From Alopecurus myosuroides (lineage: Eukaryota > Streptophyta > Magnoliopsida > Poales > Poaceae): a DNA stretch of 64,000 bases. Positions 1-10,669 of the stretch are shown in pieces (the first letter of the stretch is position 1; every line of letters begins with the position of its first letter). Where the stretch lies: assembly GCA_028641055.1 (NCBI GenBank), contig CM054061.1:59814825-59878824 (forward strand), written 5' to 3'. The notes under the pieces are model-generated. The model did no database searches. It worked only from the letters and a program-made list of their open reading frames with translations, and was not told where the DNA came from. A program made the position numbers and the translations under genes.

Positions 1-1375
1 AATATTAGCATGCAAATTTATTTTATCCATTATGATGAGCTTTCACGGTTATATCTGCATTGTGTTGTAATATATGAAATCCCCATTATGCTTTACGACC
101 TATTTCATTAATTGAATTCGTTCCACTATTTTTTTGAGGGAATCCGTTCTATATACTTTATGACTTACTAGTAAACATGCCTGTGCGTTGCAACGGGAGA
201 TCACGTGTATTTGCCTATCATCATCGCCTGAAATTGTTGCTGCATTCATCAATAGTTGGCTATCATCATCTCTTGAAATAGTTTCCGCATTCATCAATTC
301 CGAAACCGGAGATAATGTCGAGTTGGTTAGTGATGGAGGTGATGACAATTGATCACCATTGATTTCATTATATTATGCTGAACCAATTGATTAAAAACAT
401 TTAGAACCCATATAGATAATATCGATATGGTACGTGACGGCAATGGACCATTCAAAACACTTGATTCATAAGATTTTGCTAAGTGCTAGTTAGCATAAAG
501 CATTGAAATTCAGTGCATGTACACATCTGGCCTGCTAGGACTATTGAAAAACGGAAATAACATCCAGTTGTACTACTAATAACATCCGGTTGCTAGTACG
601 CTACTGGAAATAAGCTACAGTTAGAAAACAACGTATTCTAGTTAACTGCTAATTCCTGCTACCACTTCTAATCGCCTTCTAATTGTTCCACCACTTCTGA
701 TTAACCATCATTAGTATAATCCGTCTATGCTAGTACACACCACATATGACACCCCGCCGGTGCCTAGAAATTTTGCTACGGAAATTTAATTTTGCTTCAA
801 ACTCACATCATGTGACAACTACTATTTCACAACAGATGAAATACTATGTTACCCAAGTAGTGTGGTTAGCTAGCTAATCCACTCCCCAAAAATTGCACAT
901 ACAGTTCAGCTTTTGTTTTTAATCGTGGTGGCATTGAAGTACCCACCATGAATTAACTACTGTGAATTAACTACTGAAAATTCCTACTGTCCGAAATCAT
1001 ATTGTACAAAATCAATAGATATAATGCATTGTACTAACACGGACCACATAAATCTGAATTTCTGAATCAGGATACGCTAAGTCAAAGGCAGCTCACGCAG
1101 GCATCTGCTCGTCTTGGCCCTCCTCCATTGTTGACGACCAACAATAACCATCCACTGATATCTTCACACAGTGGTCTCTCTTCCTTCTAAATTTTTTTCC
1201 TAATCAGATACTATCCAGCAGCTAATCGGTAATCAGCTAGCTAGCCGCCTCACCAGCGGCCTCGGTGCCTCCGCCCGTGCTACAAAATCGAACAATTAAA
1301 GTGAATGGATATATAAGAGGAGACGATGGGGGCATGGGAACAGGGTTGATGGCGGAGACGGACGCCACAACCACT
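1..1375. other. unassigned intergenic DNA
   Basis: I see no gene here. The stretch is AT-rich with short broken frames only. Around 175-205 it carries a GTGCGTTGCAACGGGA motif that I associate with dispersed grass repeats, but I cannot define element ends. GC content rises from about 1240 onward. Confidence 0.4.
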
Positions 1376-1578
1376 GCTGCCGCCAGGGCCGTCTTTGGCC
1401 CAGGGCGAGAGGTGCGACGGCCCGGGGCCCAGGCTAAAAAAGGGCCCATATTATATATACAATATGTATATATTACAAAGTTAGAGGAAAAAAACTCCCA
1501 GAAATGGCACACTAATGGGCCCATCGGTGGAGTTCGCCCCGGGGCCTTCGAAATTATAGAGCCGGCCCTGGCTGCCGC
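1376..1578. mobile_element. hAT-type MITE, 187 bp, with 8-bp target duplication
   Basis: The element itself is 1384-1570. It begins CAGGGCCGTCT and the reverse complement of its right end reads CAGGGCCGGCT, so 10 of 11 terminal bases match. It is flanked on both sides by the identical 8-mer GCTGCCGC (1376-1383 and 1571-1578). An 8-bp duplication plus CAGGG termini is the signature of the hAT superfamily. It is too short to encode a transposase, so it must be non-autonomous. Confidence 0.85.
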
Positions 1579-2710
1579 CGCCTCTTCTCCAGCCGTGGAC
1601 GCATACGGAGGAGCACGCTCCTACAGAGGATGCGATTGTGGCGCCCATCGACCTCGCCCGGGGTGGCAACGGAGACTCGGCCCGGCCGCAGCCTTGATGC
1701 TCGGAGTGCACGCGCGATGCAGGACGAATCGTGGGTACGCCGGCGGTGGGGCGGCATAGGTCTCTCGTGGGGAATCTGCCGGCGAGGCGCGAAGCCAGCA
1801 GCGTTCATCTGCGCCGACCGTTAAGGGTACTCGGCACGGTGGCTTCCGGTGCTCGGCTAGAACGGGGATCCTGGTGAGGCGGCGGTGCTGAAAGAGGTGT
1901 AGAGGCGCGGCCGATTCAGGAGGATAGGGACGGATGAACATGTTCTCTTTTGGGGATACAGGCCAGGCGTTTGCCGGGACTGCGGCGGAGGTCCGATCCG
2001 GTATCTAGGACGAGCACGGGGGCAACGTCCACGGAGCGAGGGGAGTCCTATGAAGGGAAGGGAAGCAGACAGAACAACCGAATCGGTACGGTGTAGTGGC
2101 AATTTGGCATAATATGAGATTTGGTGGGAGGGCAAATCTGTAAAATCGTGTTGGACGAAAATTTTGGCAGAGACCTTAATGTCTTTATTGGTAGGTATAG
2201 ACTTCTTAGAATAAAATCCTTTGCATTTTTAGATCCTTTTGCTAGATAAAGGCAACCATTATACTTAAATTTTTTTGGTTATATTATATTATCTTACTTT
2301 TAAATTCTAGAAAAAATATGACTTCATAGATCATATCTCTATTTTTCTTAAAATTATTTATTACTGCATATCTTAAAATAATTGCACAAAATACATGAAG
2401 TAAAACCATACCCTTAATACCATCTCATCGGGTTGTGAGGTTATGCCTCGGCCCTTAACCTGAGCGGACGTTTGTCAGAATTTTTTATTCAAACAATTAC
2501 ATAGATATGTGAAGTAGAATCATAAAATCAATCCCATCTCATGTGTATGCGGGGTTGCAAGGCTATGCCGAAACACAATCCAGGAGATCTACCGACTAAG
2601 GAGGATCGAGATTTGGGCCCACCGATCGGCCGTCTTGGAGTACAAGCTGGAGTTAGAGACGGATTAGTTGAGGTCTCTATCTTAGTCAGTAGATGATTTC
2701 CCTGTAAGCC
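1579..2710. other. GC-rich then AT-rich stretch, no gene recognised
   Basis: 1579-2130 is GC-rich and open in several frames, but none resembles a family I know. 2135-2700 is AT-rich. The GC-rich part could be a promoter or leader from an unrecognised element, since the hAT MITE sits inside it. Confidence 0.35.
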
Positions 2711-3597
2711 TTAGAGCATGTCTAACAGACCCCCTAAATAGCTCAAACCCGTATAATAACCGCTGATATACGGGTTTGGGCTCTACCCGGCCATCTAGCA
2801 GACCCCCTAAATCGACCACCCCGGACGAATTTTTACAAGTTTCGGTAGGGGGCGGCCCGTCGACCCCTACATGTGCGGGTCGGGAGGAGATGTAGAGGGC
2901 CAACCCCTCACCATTTCCCCAACTGCGCGCGAACCCGTTTCAGCCCTCCCAACCGCCGCCGCCGCCGCCGGATCTCCGCCGCCTCGCCCTCCTCCGGCCA
3001 CCGCGTGGCCAGATCTCGCCGGCATGGACCTCTCACAAGCCCCTCCGACCACCGGCGATGCACCACCCATGTCTGAGGTGGTGAATAATGTCCCCGTCGA
3101 CATCGTGAGTGGTCAGCCGACCTCCGCCGAAGTCGCGGCCGTCATCCCCGCCACCATGCCGATGAAGAGGAAGAGGACCCCGAAGATCTTCTTCGACACA
3201 CCGGCGGCGGTAGCGGCGGCGGCGGCGACCACTACTGCTCCCGCCAAAGGGGGCCGGGTGAAGAAGTCTGCGATGAGGGGGCCGCCGCCAAAGGCGAAGA
3301 AGGCCGCGACGCCTGCAGCGGCCGTTCCGCCCACGCAGGTGCTCGACGAAGTTCCCGCGCCGCCCGTTCCGCCTGCGCCCACGCCTTCCTCTGCTGACGC
3401 CCGCGAGGTGCTCGATGAAGTTCCCGCGCCGCCCGTTGCAACAACCTGCCCCGTAAAACAGAATATTCTGTTTTACGGGGTGGGGGTACGGGGTCTGCTA
3501 GCTCGTACGAGTTTTCGGCCGGCGAAAAGTGCATACAGGGCCCTCTACACGCGTTTTAGGGGGCGAAAACATAAGGGGTCTGTTAGACATGCTCTTA
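2711..3597. mobile_element. PIF/Harbinger-type DNA transposon, 881 bp, TTA target duplication
   Basis: The element is 2714-3594. It starts GAGCATGTCTAACAGACCCC and ends with the exact reverse complement of those 20 bases. TTA flanks both ends (2711-2713 and 3595-3597). A 3-bp TTA/TAA duplication with GAGCAT-type termini is typical of grass PIF/Harbinger elements. A second CAGACCCCCTAAAT copy near 2800 forms a subterminal repeat. At 881 bp it is probably an internally deleted or gene-carrying non-autonomous copy. Confidence 0.8.
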
Positions 3598-3668
3598 GCC
3601 CGGAAGACTATATAATCCGGGCTACGGGATACCTTAGGGTTACACTCATATGCACAATCTCATTGTAA
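2871..3668 (+). CDS. proline/alanine-rich ORF within the Harbinger-type element
   Basis: An open frame of 265 codons starts inside the element and reads through its right end into flanking DNA, so the last ~25 codons cannot be ancestral. The protein is low-complexity. It has Ala and Pro runs, a basic patch (KRKRTPK near residue 100), a second Lys-rich patch (about 130-145), and a duplicated VLDEVPAPP segment. The basic patches could be nuclear signals. Harbinger elements encode a Myb-like ORF1 with a Pro/Ala-rich N terminus, so this may be such a remnant with the Myb region deleted; that is inference. It may equally be a GC-rich frame with no product. Confidence 0.3.
   Translation: MCGSGGDVEGQPLTISPTAREPVSALPTAAAAAGSPPPRPPPATAWPDLAGMDLSQAPPTTGDAPPMSEVVNNVPVDIVSGQPTSAEVAAVIPATMPMKRKRTPKIFFDTPAAVAAAAATTTAPAKGGRVKKSAMRGPPPKAKKAATPAAAVPPTQVLDEVPAPPVPPAPTPSSADAREVLDEVPAPPVATTCPVKQNILFYGVGVRGLLARTSFRPAKSAYRALYTRFRGRKHKGSVRHALSPEDYIIRATGYLRVTLICTISL
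3449..3480. repeat. perfect 32-bp palindrome near the right end of the Harbinger-type element
   Basis: The left arm CCCCGTAAAACAGAAT is followed immediately by its exact reverse complement with no spacer. It lies about 115 bp inside the right terminus and interrupts the Pro-rich frame. Confidence 0.9.
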
Positions 3669-3943
3669 CATGTAATTGTGTTTGTCTTATATATAGTTAG
3701 TTGTAGGAGGACGTAGGGCACTGCCGCCATTATGGTGCCTGAATCTAGGTAAAGCTTGTGACATCCTGTCACCGTTATCACCTACGTTTTCCTCCACTGT
3801 TTATCATAGGCGCATGGCACCACGTATTGGCTTGTGCGAAATCGATGTTTCGACACTCGGACATCCCGTCCCGGAGGAAGGACATAGAGCAAAGGTCCCA
3901 CAGGCCCTGCCGTGGAGGACGCCACGTTCTCGCGACCTTGAAA
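3598..3943. other. unassigned sequence between two transposons
   Basis: No gene is recognised. TATATAA at about 3610 and a stretch ending AGGACGTAGGGCACTG resemble LTR promoter and leader sequence, so this and the DNA before 2711 may be one LTR interrupted by the Harbinger insertion. I cannot find its ends. Confidence 0.25.
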
Positions 3944-4160
3944 CACTGGTAGAAAATAGGCCTTCAGTCCCAGTTCGCAAAGACCATTAGTCCCGGCCGT
4001 GCAACCGGGACTAGATATGCGCGACTAAAGACCCCCTATAGTCGCGCCACTTACGGACCGGGACTAAAGGCCCATCCACGTGGGCGCCAGGAGTACGTCG
4101 GGGCGGAGGACCTTTAGTCCCGGTTCTCGTGGCTAACCGGGACTGAAGGTCTCGTCCGCA
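3944..4160. repeat. left terminal and subterminal hairpin repeats of CACTA 1
   Basis: Repeated TAGTCCCGG and CCGGGACTA units in both orientations follow the TIR (for example 3984-4013, 4060-4070 and 4110-4145). In this superfamily such subterminal units bind the element-encoded DNA-binding protein. From 4160 to 4440 there is only AT-rich DNA, with a duplicated ACAACTTCGAACAAGTTTC unit at about 4375 and 4424. Confidence 0.8.
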
Positions 4161-6175
4161 GGTTTAGGGTTTTAGCCCCCCTAAACCTGGTTTCTTTTTA
4201 ATTTGTTTTGTTTTATTTCTTTTATATCTTATTTTCTGTTTTATTTTAATTTTGATGAAGTTTCAGTACACACATATATATATTTTACGCTACTATATAC
4301 ATGCATATATGAAATTTCAAACAAGAAAAATTCAATAGGAATATATAATATATATTCAAACTCGGGTGACCATATACAACTTCGAACAAGTTTCCATATA
4401 CACAATTAAGATGGATGACCATACACAACTTCGAACAAGTTTCAATCTCGGAGATGCATATAAGCATCATCGTCGGTGGACGCATAGTGTTCTCCTTGAG
4501 GATCGACGACATGCCTAAGGAAAAATCCTGCTATTTCCTCTTGAATTGGTCGGAAGCGAGCTTCTGGACTAAGCGTCCTCCGCAAGTTATTGAGACTCTT
4601 CCGCGTGCTCTCCGACTTCTTCCTCTCAGAGATTTCTTTCCGTATGTTCTCACAAACATAGTATCCATGTAGATTGGTCCCCGGTGGCTGCTTATCCACA
4701 CGAAGCATATTTTTAAATTATAGCTGATGTTTGAATCCACCGACATTTTCTTTTGAGAACCGTCTCCAAACTCTACAGTGCAAAGAAAATTAAATGAACA
4801 AGCGAGTTATTAGCTACTGCATATTAGGAAATGAACAAAAGAGACCGATCGATATAGAGCGCAAATGATTGAAAATAATTACCTTTGCAGCATTTTTCTC
4901 ATGTCGATCCAAAGCTTTGGATCTGAATTCATAGAGTCCATGATAAAAACTGTGGAGGTGTGAAGTTCATTTTTTAGCAGCATCCAGTGGAACCTGCGGA
5001 CACGTTACATGCATAGTCATGCATAACTTATCGATTAGACATACCATGCATGGAGTAAACAAAAGAGAATGGGCACAAGAGATAAACACTCACCCAAAAT
5101 GGTAAGGAAATAGAATATGACTTTTGAGTTCATGCTTTTTAAGAAAATTGTACAAGTCTTTCTCCACGTCTAGGGGGGTGACGTTCTAACATAGTTCCAT
5201 TAATGATTTGTGGGTCAATGAATCCAACATCATGGATAAGTCTTATTTTGCATTCCCAAATCTTCAATCTGCATAATAGCGTACGCAACAATATAGTTAG
5301 GACAATATATATATATATATATATATATATTTAGTGTAGGCAATGAAGAACGAGATGAGGTAGAAATAAATCACTTACAGAACGTAGCAACTCAGGATAG
5401 ATTTGCCGAGCTCGCGCAGATTGAACAACTGGAACAATTCACTCATCTCAACTGCTAGAGAGTACTTTTTGGTGTGATGCTCCTCTGTAACATCCACATA
5501 AACAAATTCTTTGTCGGACCATGATATGAAATGTTTGTACCAACGTAGCAGACTTTGCATTAGTGGTGGTAGACTCTTTTCCTGCGTAGGCTCGACGAGA
5601 GTCCCTTTCTTCTCATATTGTAATACTACCTCAGCCATTGGCGCATCTTCCAGGCCTAACAAGGCACGAAGAGACATACCCACCTCGGACGCATTTTTCA
5701 TGGCAGTAGCTACAGTCAATCCCATTGCTGCCGCAGCTTCTCTGACCTTGGGGTCCTGTTCCGGACCGTCTTTCACTATGAGCGGGGGGGATCAATTGTT
5801 TACTCTGCATCCCGAGCTGGTCAACTTGTTTCCCGCTTTTTTTCCTTTCTTCTTTCTCCTCCGTCAATGCTTGTGCTTGCCTACGAAGTTTATTTTCATA
5901 GTCTTTAGGCAAATTCTTCTCGGCTTGGGACGGTGTCGACAAAAAACCCGTAGCCCACTTCTGTACCGACGGAGGGTATACTTCCTTGGGCTTAGGCTCC
6001 CTTACCGCCTTCCGATCGGCCGACCATTTCTCATAGTGAGCCTTCACGGCCAATTTGGTTTCAGCATCACTAAGTTCCCAAGGCCTTGGGAGGATAGGCT
6101 TCAGTGATGGCTCCGGTACCCGTGTGGTCTTAGGTACATAAGGCTCCGTGTTAATAGTCAGCTTCTGTTTCTTCG

Positions 6176-6436
6176 CCGGAGGAGCAATGGAGGGCGACGG
6201 CAGCTTATCCGCCGGAGGAGGAATGGGGGGCGACGGCTGCTTATCCGTTGGAGGAGGAATGGGGGGCGACGACTGCTTATCCGCCGGAGGAGGATTGGGG
6301 GGCGGCGGCAGCTTATCCATCGGAGGAGGATTGGGGGGCGACGGCAGCTTATCCGCCGGAGGAGGATTGGGGGGCGGCGGCTGCATATCCGCCGGAGGAG
6401 GATTGGTGGGCGACGCCTGCTTACCCGCCGGAGATT
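6176..6436 (-). repeat. 36-bp minisatellite coding Pro-rich repeats
   Basis: About seven copies of a roughly 36-bp unit translate on the minus strand to PPPADKLPSPPN-like 12-mers (PPPMDK, PPPTDK, PPPADK variants). Units differ by a few bases and stay in frame. It lies in the linker between the N-terminal and central parts of the TNP1-like gene. Confidence 0.85.
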
Positions 6437-8091
6437 GTGGATCGGTGGACGGCGTCGAATGGCGTGAAGGAGGCGTAGGTGAACTAGCACCACCACCACC
6501 ACCACCACCTGCACCATCGGAGGGGGGTGGACTTGCTGGCCTTGGCGTCTCGCCTGGAAACACTATGTACTTCTTTTTCCATAGAATGAACTGGCGCTTG
6601 ACATCTCCAAGTCTTCTCTCCCCTTCGGGTGTAGCTATGTCAATCTCCAGGTCCTCAAACACTTGGAGTATGTCTTCCACCGTGACACGAGCATAGCCAT
6701 ATGGAATGGGGTTGTTGTGGTGGAGTGCTCCAGGTGTATAGGGTAAAGCACTGCCGGTAGCTACCTTCGTGGAAATGTTCCCCACGGGATAATGCAGATC
6801 ACATTCTTTCATCTCCTTTACATCATCCACGGGTTAGTCAGGCTCCGGTGCACGACTCTCGATCATGGGTGCATTAGCACCTGCAGGCGGGGCCTCCGTG
6901 GAAGCCACGCTGCTTCTCCGCTGATGCTGGCTTCCGAGATCCGCTTCATGATCTTCATGCGGCCCTGCAGCCGTCGATCTTTCTATCTCAAGTATTCCAT
7001 GCACGGTCTGCTTCAACTCACTAACTTCCGATGCAAGCTTCGCCAGAAGATCTGCATCCCGGTCCGTCTTTCTCTTACGGCTTCTGTAACAGTACGGGTC
7101 ATTTTCCTGGGAAAACCCTACTTTCCACGGCATTCTGCCTTTGCCTCGTATATGTCCTCCGTGTTCAGGATTCCCGTGGGCATGGGTCAGTGCGTCTCTC
7201 TCTCTGTTGAACGTGAGCAAGCCCTGTTGAGCTTTGGCCATTGCGTCAATAAGGTGTTGGGTGGGAGCAAACGTTTTCTGCCGATGAACACACGCCCCTG
7301 TCTCCGGGTCTAGCGATCCCCCATGCCCGTACCACCACATTTTGGCTCTTTCGTCCGATCCCTCTGTACCTAGAGGGATTCCTCTTGCCCTCAGGCCGTC
7401 CTCCATCTTCTGCCACTTAGGCGCCGAAACGCGGTATCCTCCTGGCCCCATAACATGATGGTACTGTTTCTTATCCGCATTAACCTTACTTTTTTCGATA
7501 TTTCCTTGAAATGCTCCGATTTCTTCTGCTTCACAAATTCTGGCCAATCAGCTCTCAGTTTCTCATGTTGTCCAGTGAAAATCGGAGTCTTGCCCTTGCT
7601 GACATATTCACGGAACAATTTTTTCTTGAAGTTCCGGAATGCTTTGGCCATCTTCTGAAGAGCGAACTCTTTGACTAGCCTCCTCCTCTGACGTCCACCC
7701 GGAACCTCGTTATCGAATTCATCTTTTTTGTTGTATTCCGGAGGTAGAATGAAATGTACCATAAGCTTTCTCCACAGATCCTTTTTCGTTCTCTTGTCGA
7801 CATAACTGAAACCAAGACGTGCTTTCTTTGGCTCCTTCCATTCCTGGACGGTGATCGGGACGTTGTCTCTAACAATGACTCCGCATTGGTTGATAAACTT
7901 TGTGGTGTGCTGTAGGGGCTTGCCGGTTTCACCGACTGATTCGATGGTATATGTTTCTCCTTCTTTCATCGACCTGGATTTGCCACGCTTTGTCGTACTC
8001 GATCCGGCCGAGGGCTAAAATAAGAAAGAGAGCCGCACGCGTTAATGCATATGTATTCACATTTCAGTAAGTTTGTATCACGAGATGCTCA

Positions 8092-8094
<3 letters not shown>

Positions 8095-8140
<46 letters not shown>
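8095..8140. repeat. (TA)23 microsatellite in intron 1
   Basis: 46 bp of uninterrupted TA dinucleotides sit just inside the donor site of intron 1 (8145-8015 on the minus strand) of the TNP1-like gene. A second short TA run is at about 5311-5330 in another intron. Confidence 0.95.
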
Positions 8141-8145
<5 letters not shown>

Positions 8146-8403
8146 CTCGCCGGAGGTGGTTGGTCTTTGCAATTGGAGATCGTCGTTTGTCGACGGTTCA
8201 CCGTCGTCGACAATGTCCGTTCCTTCACCCTCTTGATCATCGACAATGTCCGTTTCTCCACCTTCTTGATCATCAAGGTTCAGATAAGAAGAGACTACAT
8301 CATCTTTTGGGCCCGGCACATAAGGGATCTCGTTGGCTATGATGTCGAATATATAACCTTCAGCCTCCTGATCCGTAAGCGGCAAGGCTCTATTGTCCGC
8401 CAT

Positions 8404-9420
8404 ATGTCACTCCTGCAGACATGCATGTAGTACAAATTAATTAAGTATAGAGGAGACTTAGCAAATATTGTTGTAGAAGGAGGGAAAACAGATTGCTAGG
8501 GTTTTGGGTGGAAGAACGATGACCACCGGAGGGGGAAAACCATACTTTAGAGGTGTGTCCAAGATTAGTTGCTCAAATGACTTGGAGAACCCCATAGCTA
8601 GGTTGCATTTGCTTTCCTGGTCATTTTGGTATATTACACTTAATATTCTGAATATATTGAATTAAAACTTATTTTCATTATTTTTTTGACTTAGGAATAT
8701 TTAGGGTTAGTAGACTTAGGGATTTTTTTTAGGTTTTCTTTGACTTTGCAATATTTAGGGTTAGTAGACTTAGCAAATGTTAGTACAAATATATATTTAG
8801 GGTTAGTAGATTAAGGTTTAGTAGGAAATTTTTTGACTTAGGATTTATCTTAACTTTGCAAAAAAAAGAGTGCATCCCAACTTTTTTTTTTTAGAATCCG
8901 AATGCAGCCCAACTGCCAGCAACCGTTTTTTTTCTCCCCCGCATGCCGTGACGTCAGCGTGACGCGAGCCCCCGTCTCTGTTTTGTCTTCCTCCGGCGAG
9001 GGCCACGGCCACTCCCCTCTCTCCCCCGTGAGCACGGCCACGGCCACGGCCACTCTCCTCTCTCCCCCGCGAGCACGGCCACAGCCACGACCACGCACCA
9101 CCGTGCACGCACGCACGCACGCACGGCCAAGCACGGCCACGGCACGGGCACGGCCAAGCACGCACGCACGCACAAGCACGGCCACGGCACGGCCATGGCC
9201 ACGACACGGGCACCTAATTAACCGCCGTCATCGTCGTTTCCGATCGTCGTGCACGGTCCTCCACAGATCCTCAAGCATGCACGGGCGGGCACTTACCGGA
9301 GACAGAATCGGCGAGGGCGGCGGGCAGCAACCGGAGACAGAATCGGCAAGGGCGGCGCGGAGAAGACGAGATGTGTTTGGGACTTAAAAATTTTTGGGGG
9401 CAGAGAATATATAGGTGCAG
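8404..9420. other. upstream region of the TNP1-like gene with simple repeats
   Basis: 8440-8840 is AT-rich with three ATATTTAGGGTTAGTAGA-type units (about 8697, 8753 and 8800). 9000-9215 is low-complexity CACGGCCACG and CACGCACG repeats, open in several frames but not convincingly coding. It probably contains the promoter and leader of the minus-strand gene starting at 8403. I cannot place a TATA box with confidence. Confidence 0.4.
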
Positions 9421-9600
9421 CCTTTAGTCCCGGTTGGGGACACCAACCGCGACTAAAGGTCCCCACGGGTACCCTCCGCGGGCCTTTAGTCAAGATTGGT
9501 GTCCCCAACCGGGACTAAAGGGGTATTTTTTCGCGGCGTTTTCGTTCCCGCGCGGAAAGAGCCTTTAGTCCCGGTTCGTGTCACGAACCGCGACTAAAGG
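9421..9600. repeat. internal CACTA-type hairpin repeats (three)
   Basis: Three inverted repeats lie at 9421-9460, 9482-9520 and 9561-9600. Each opens CTTTAGTC and closes GACTAAAG, around GGTTGGGGACACC or GGTTCGTGTCACG. They match the subterminal units at the element ends, yet sit 5.4 kb inside the element. Confidence 0.85.
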
Positions 9601-9628
9601 TGGTTTTTCAAATACTTTTCCTTTTTCC

Positions 9629-9858
9629 AATCTTAAAAATACAAATAATATATGAGAAAATTCAGAAAAATAAAACTACTTCTTTTTAAAATCTTAAAAA
9701 TACAAATAATATATCAGAAAATTCAGAAAAATAAAACTACTTCATTTTAAAATCTTAAAAATACAAATAATATATCAGAAAATTCAGAAAATAAAACTAG
9801 TTCATTTTAAAATCTTGAAAATACAAATAATATATCAGAAAATTCAGAAAAATAAAAC
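9629..9858. repeat. 61-bp AT-rich tandem repeat, 3.8 copies
   Basis: Units start AATCTTAAAAATAC at 9629, 9690, 9751 and 9811, with periods of 61, 61 and 60. They end at the next CACTA-type hairpin. No coding potential. Confidence 0.9.
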
Positions 9859-9898
9859 CCCTTTAGTCCCGGCATGTTTTACCAACCGAGATGAAATG
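9859..9898. repeat. degenerate CACTA-type hairpin downstream of passenger gene 1
   Basis: CCCCTTTAGTCCCGG on the left pairs imperfectly with ACCGAGATGAAATGG on the right. It lies 170 bp beyond the stop codon of the minus-strand gene at 10068-10592. Confidence 0.6.
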
Positions 9899-10067
9899 GT
9901 TAGGGTTTTGTTCCATCCAATCAGAAAGATTCACACACATCTTGAATATATATATATATAAATAAAAAAGGCAATACATAATGGCAAGAGTGGATCTAAA
10001 CCTAAACGGGGAGCATAGATGCATGATCGATCTACATAATGGCAAGACACTGTGGATCTGATATCTG

Positions 10068-10592
10068 CTAGTCATACTCCTGCCTAGGCCTATAGTACTC
10101 CGAATCGTAGTCGTCGTAGTCGCCGCCGTCGTCGTCACTATCGTCTGACGGTGCTCTGCACTCACTCGGAGGATCACGACTCCAGGGCTGAGCTTGAGGG
10201 TAGCGCAGGCGGGGGATATCGCCGGCCCTGATATAGTCCATGACGCTCTGTAGAGTCCGTCCGGACCACCATAGCCGACGACCGGCCTCGTGAAAGTTCC
10301 CAGGAGGCAGACCGTCCTTCTCATACCTGGCGAGCGCCCTCTCATGCCGATTGATGAAGAAGGCATCCCAAGTATGCTGGTTATCGTGATGCCAACTGGG
10401 ATTCCTCCGCTGCTCCGGCGTGAGCTCGTGGTAGTAGTGGTTCGTGATGGCCGCCCGACGCGCCACACCTTGAGGAAGAGGAGGGACCGGCACTCCTCCG
10501 GCGGGAACATTGTAGCCGCACGGGCAGGGGTAGTTCGAGGCGGAAAGTGCCTCCGCCTGGATGAATCTTAGAGTGGGTACGGTAGAATCCAT
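10068..10592 (-). CDS. passenger gene 1 in CACTA 1, unknown protein, 174 aa
   Basis: I do not recognise the family. The start at 10592 (MDSTVPTL) is chosen because it lies about 55 bp downstream of TATATATA at 10644-10653 on the same strand. The longer frame starting upstream would run through a CACTA hairpin. Features are a Cys pair in PCPCGYN (near residues 21-27), a Pro/Gly segment, a central part rich in Trp and His (NHYYHELTPEQRRNPSW, then TWDAFFINRHERALARYEKDG), GRRLWWSGRTLQSVMDYIR, and a C-terminal acidic tail of Asp and Tyr. The frame is intact although the element's own genes are broken. It is bracketed by CACTA-type hairpins (9859-9898 and 10670-10710). It is probably a captured host segment or a CACTA-family accessory gene. 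Confidence 0.55.
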   Translation of the reverse strand: MDSTVPTLRFIQAEALSASNYPCPCGYNVPAGGVPVPPLPQGVARRAAITNHYYHELTPEQRRNPSWHHDNQHTWDAFFINRHERALARYEKDGLPPGNFHEAGRRLWWSGRTLQSVMDYIRAGDIPRLRYPQAQPWSRDPPSECRAPSDDSDDDGGDYDDYDSEYYRPRQEYD

Positions 10593-10643
10593 GAGAGAGT
10601 GGTAAGTTTGTATGTGTTTATGCCAATGGTGTGGCAATGCATA

Positions 10644-10653
10644 CATATATATA
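10644..10653 (-). promoter_or_regulatory. candidate TATA box for passenger gene 1
   Basis: TATATATA on the minus strand about 55 bp ahead of the chosen ATG and directly inside the 10670-10710 hairpin. Confidence 0.4.
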
Positions 10654-10669
10654 GCGAGAAGAAAACATC

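Larger units (their letters stand above)
4442..8403 (-). pseudogene. decayed CACTA TNP1-like gene with C-terminal Ulp1 (C48) protease region
   Basis: I read five exons on the minus strand: 8403-8146 (ATG start; donor GTGTG), 8014-5379, 5268-5094, 4993-4883 and 4772-4442. The parts in order are an acidic N terminus; a basic region with KEGETYTIE and MGPGGYRVSAPKW motifs; RKRK at about 7070-7080; a Pro-rich 12-residue repeat; a segment ending LGKSILSCYVL; and an Ulp1-like fold with FIMDSMN and QPPGTNLHGYYVCEN. The gene is broken. The frame shifts at about 7490-7495 (T run), 5784-5790 (seven Gs) and in exon 3 near 5180. A TAA at 6836-6834 stands where relatives carry a sense codon. The residue before GYYVC, the catalytic Cys in this family, is His. 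It therefore cannot yield a working protease. The family role is DNA binding and transposition support; the function of the protease part is unclear. Confidence 0.8.

Noticed and set aside
1265..1759. 164-codon plus-strand frame
   Set aside because: It runs straight through the hAT MITE including both termini, so it cannot be an ancestral gene.
6148..6696. Gly-rich frame on the plus strand
   Set aside because: It is the antisense of the Pro-rich minisatellite in the TNP1-like gene.
9000..9215. CRISPR-like or satellite array
   Set aside because: The units are short irregular simple repeats without unique spacers.
8850..9387. Open frames of 80-160 codons on both strands
   Set aside because: They arise from CACGGC and CACG simple repeats. 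The products are repetitive Arg/Ala/Pro strings without family resemblance.
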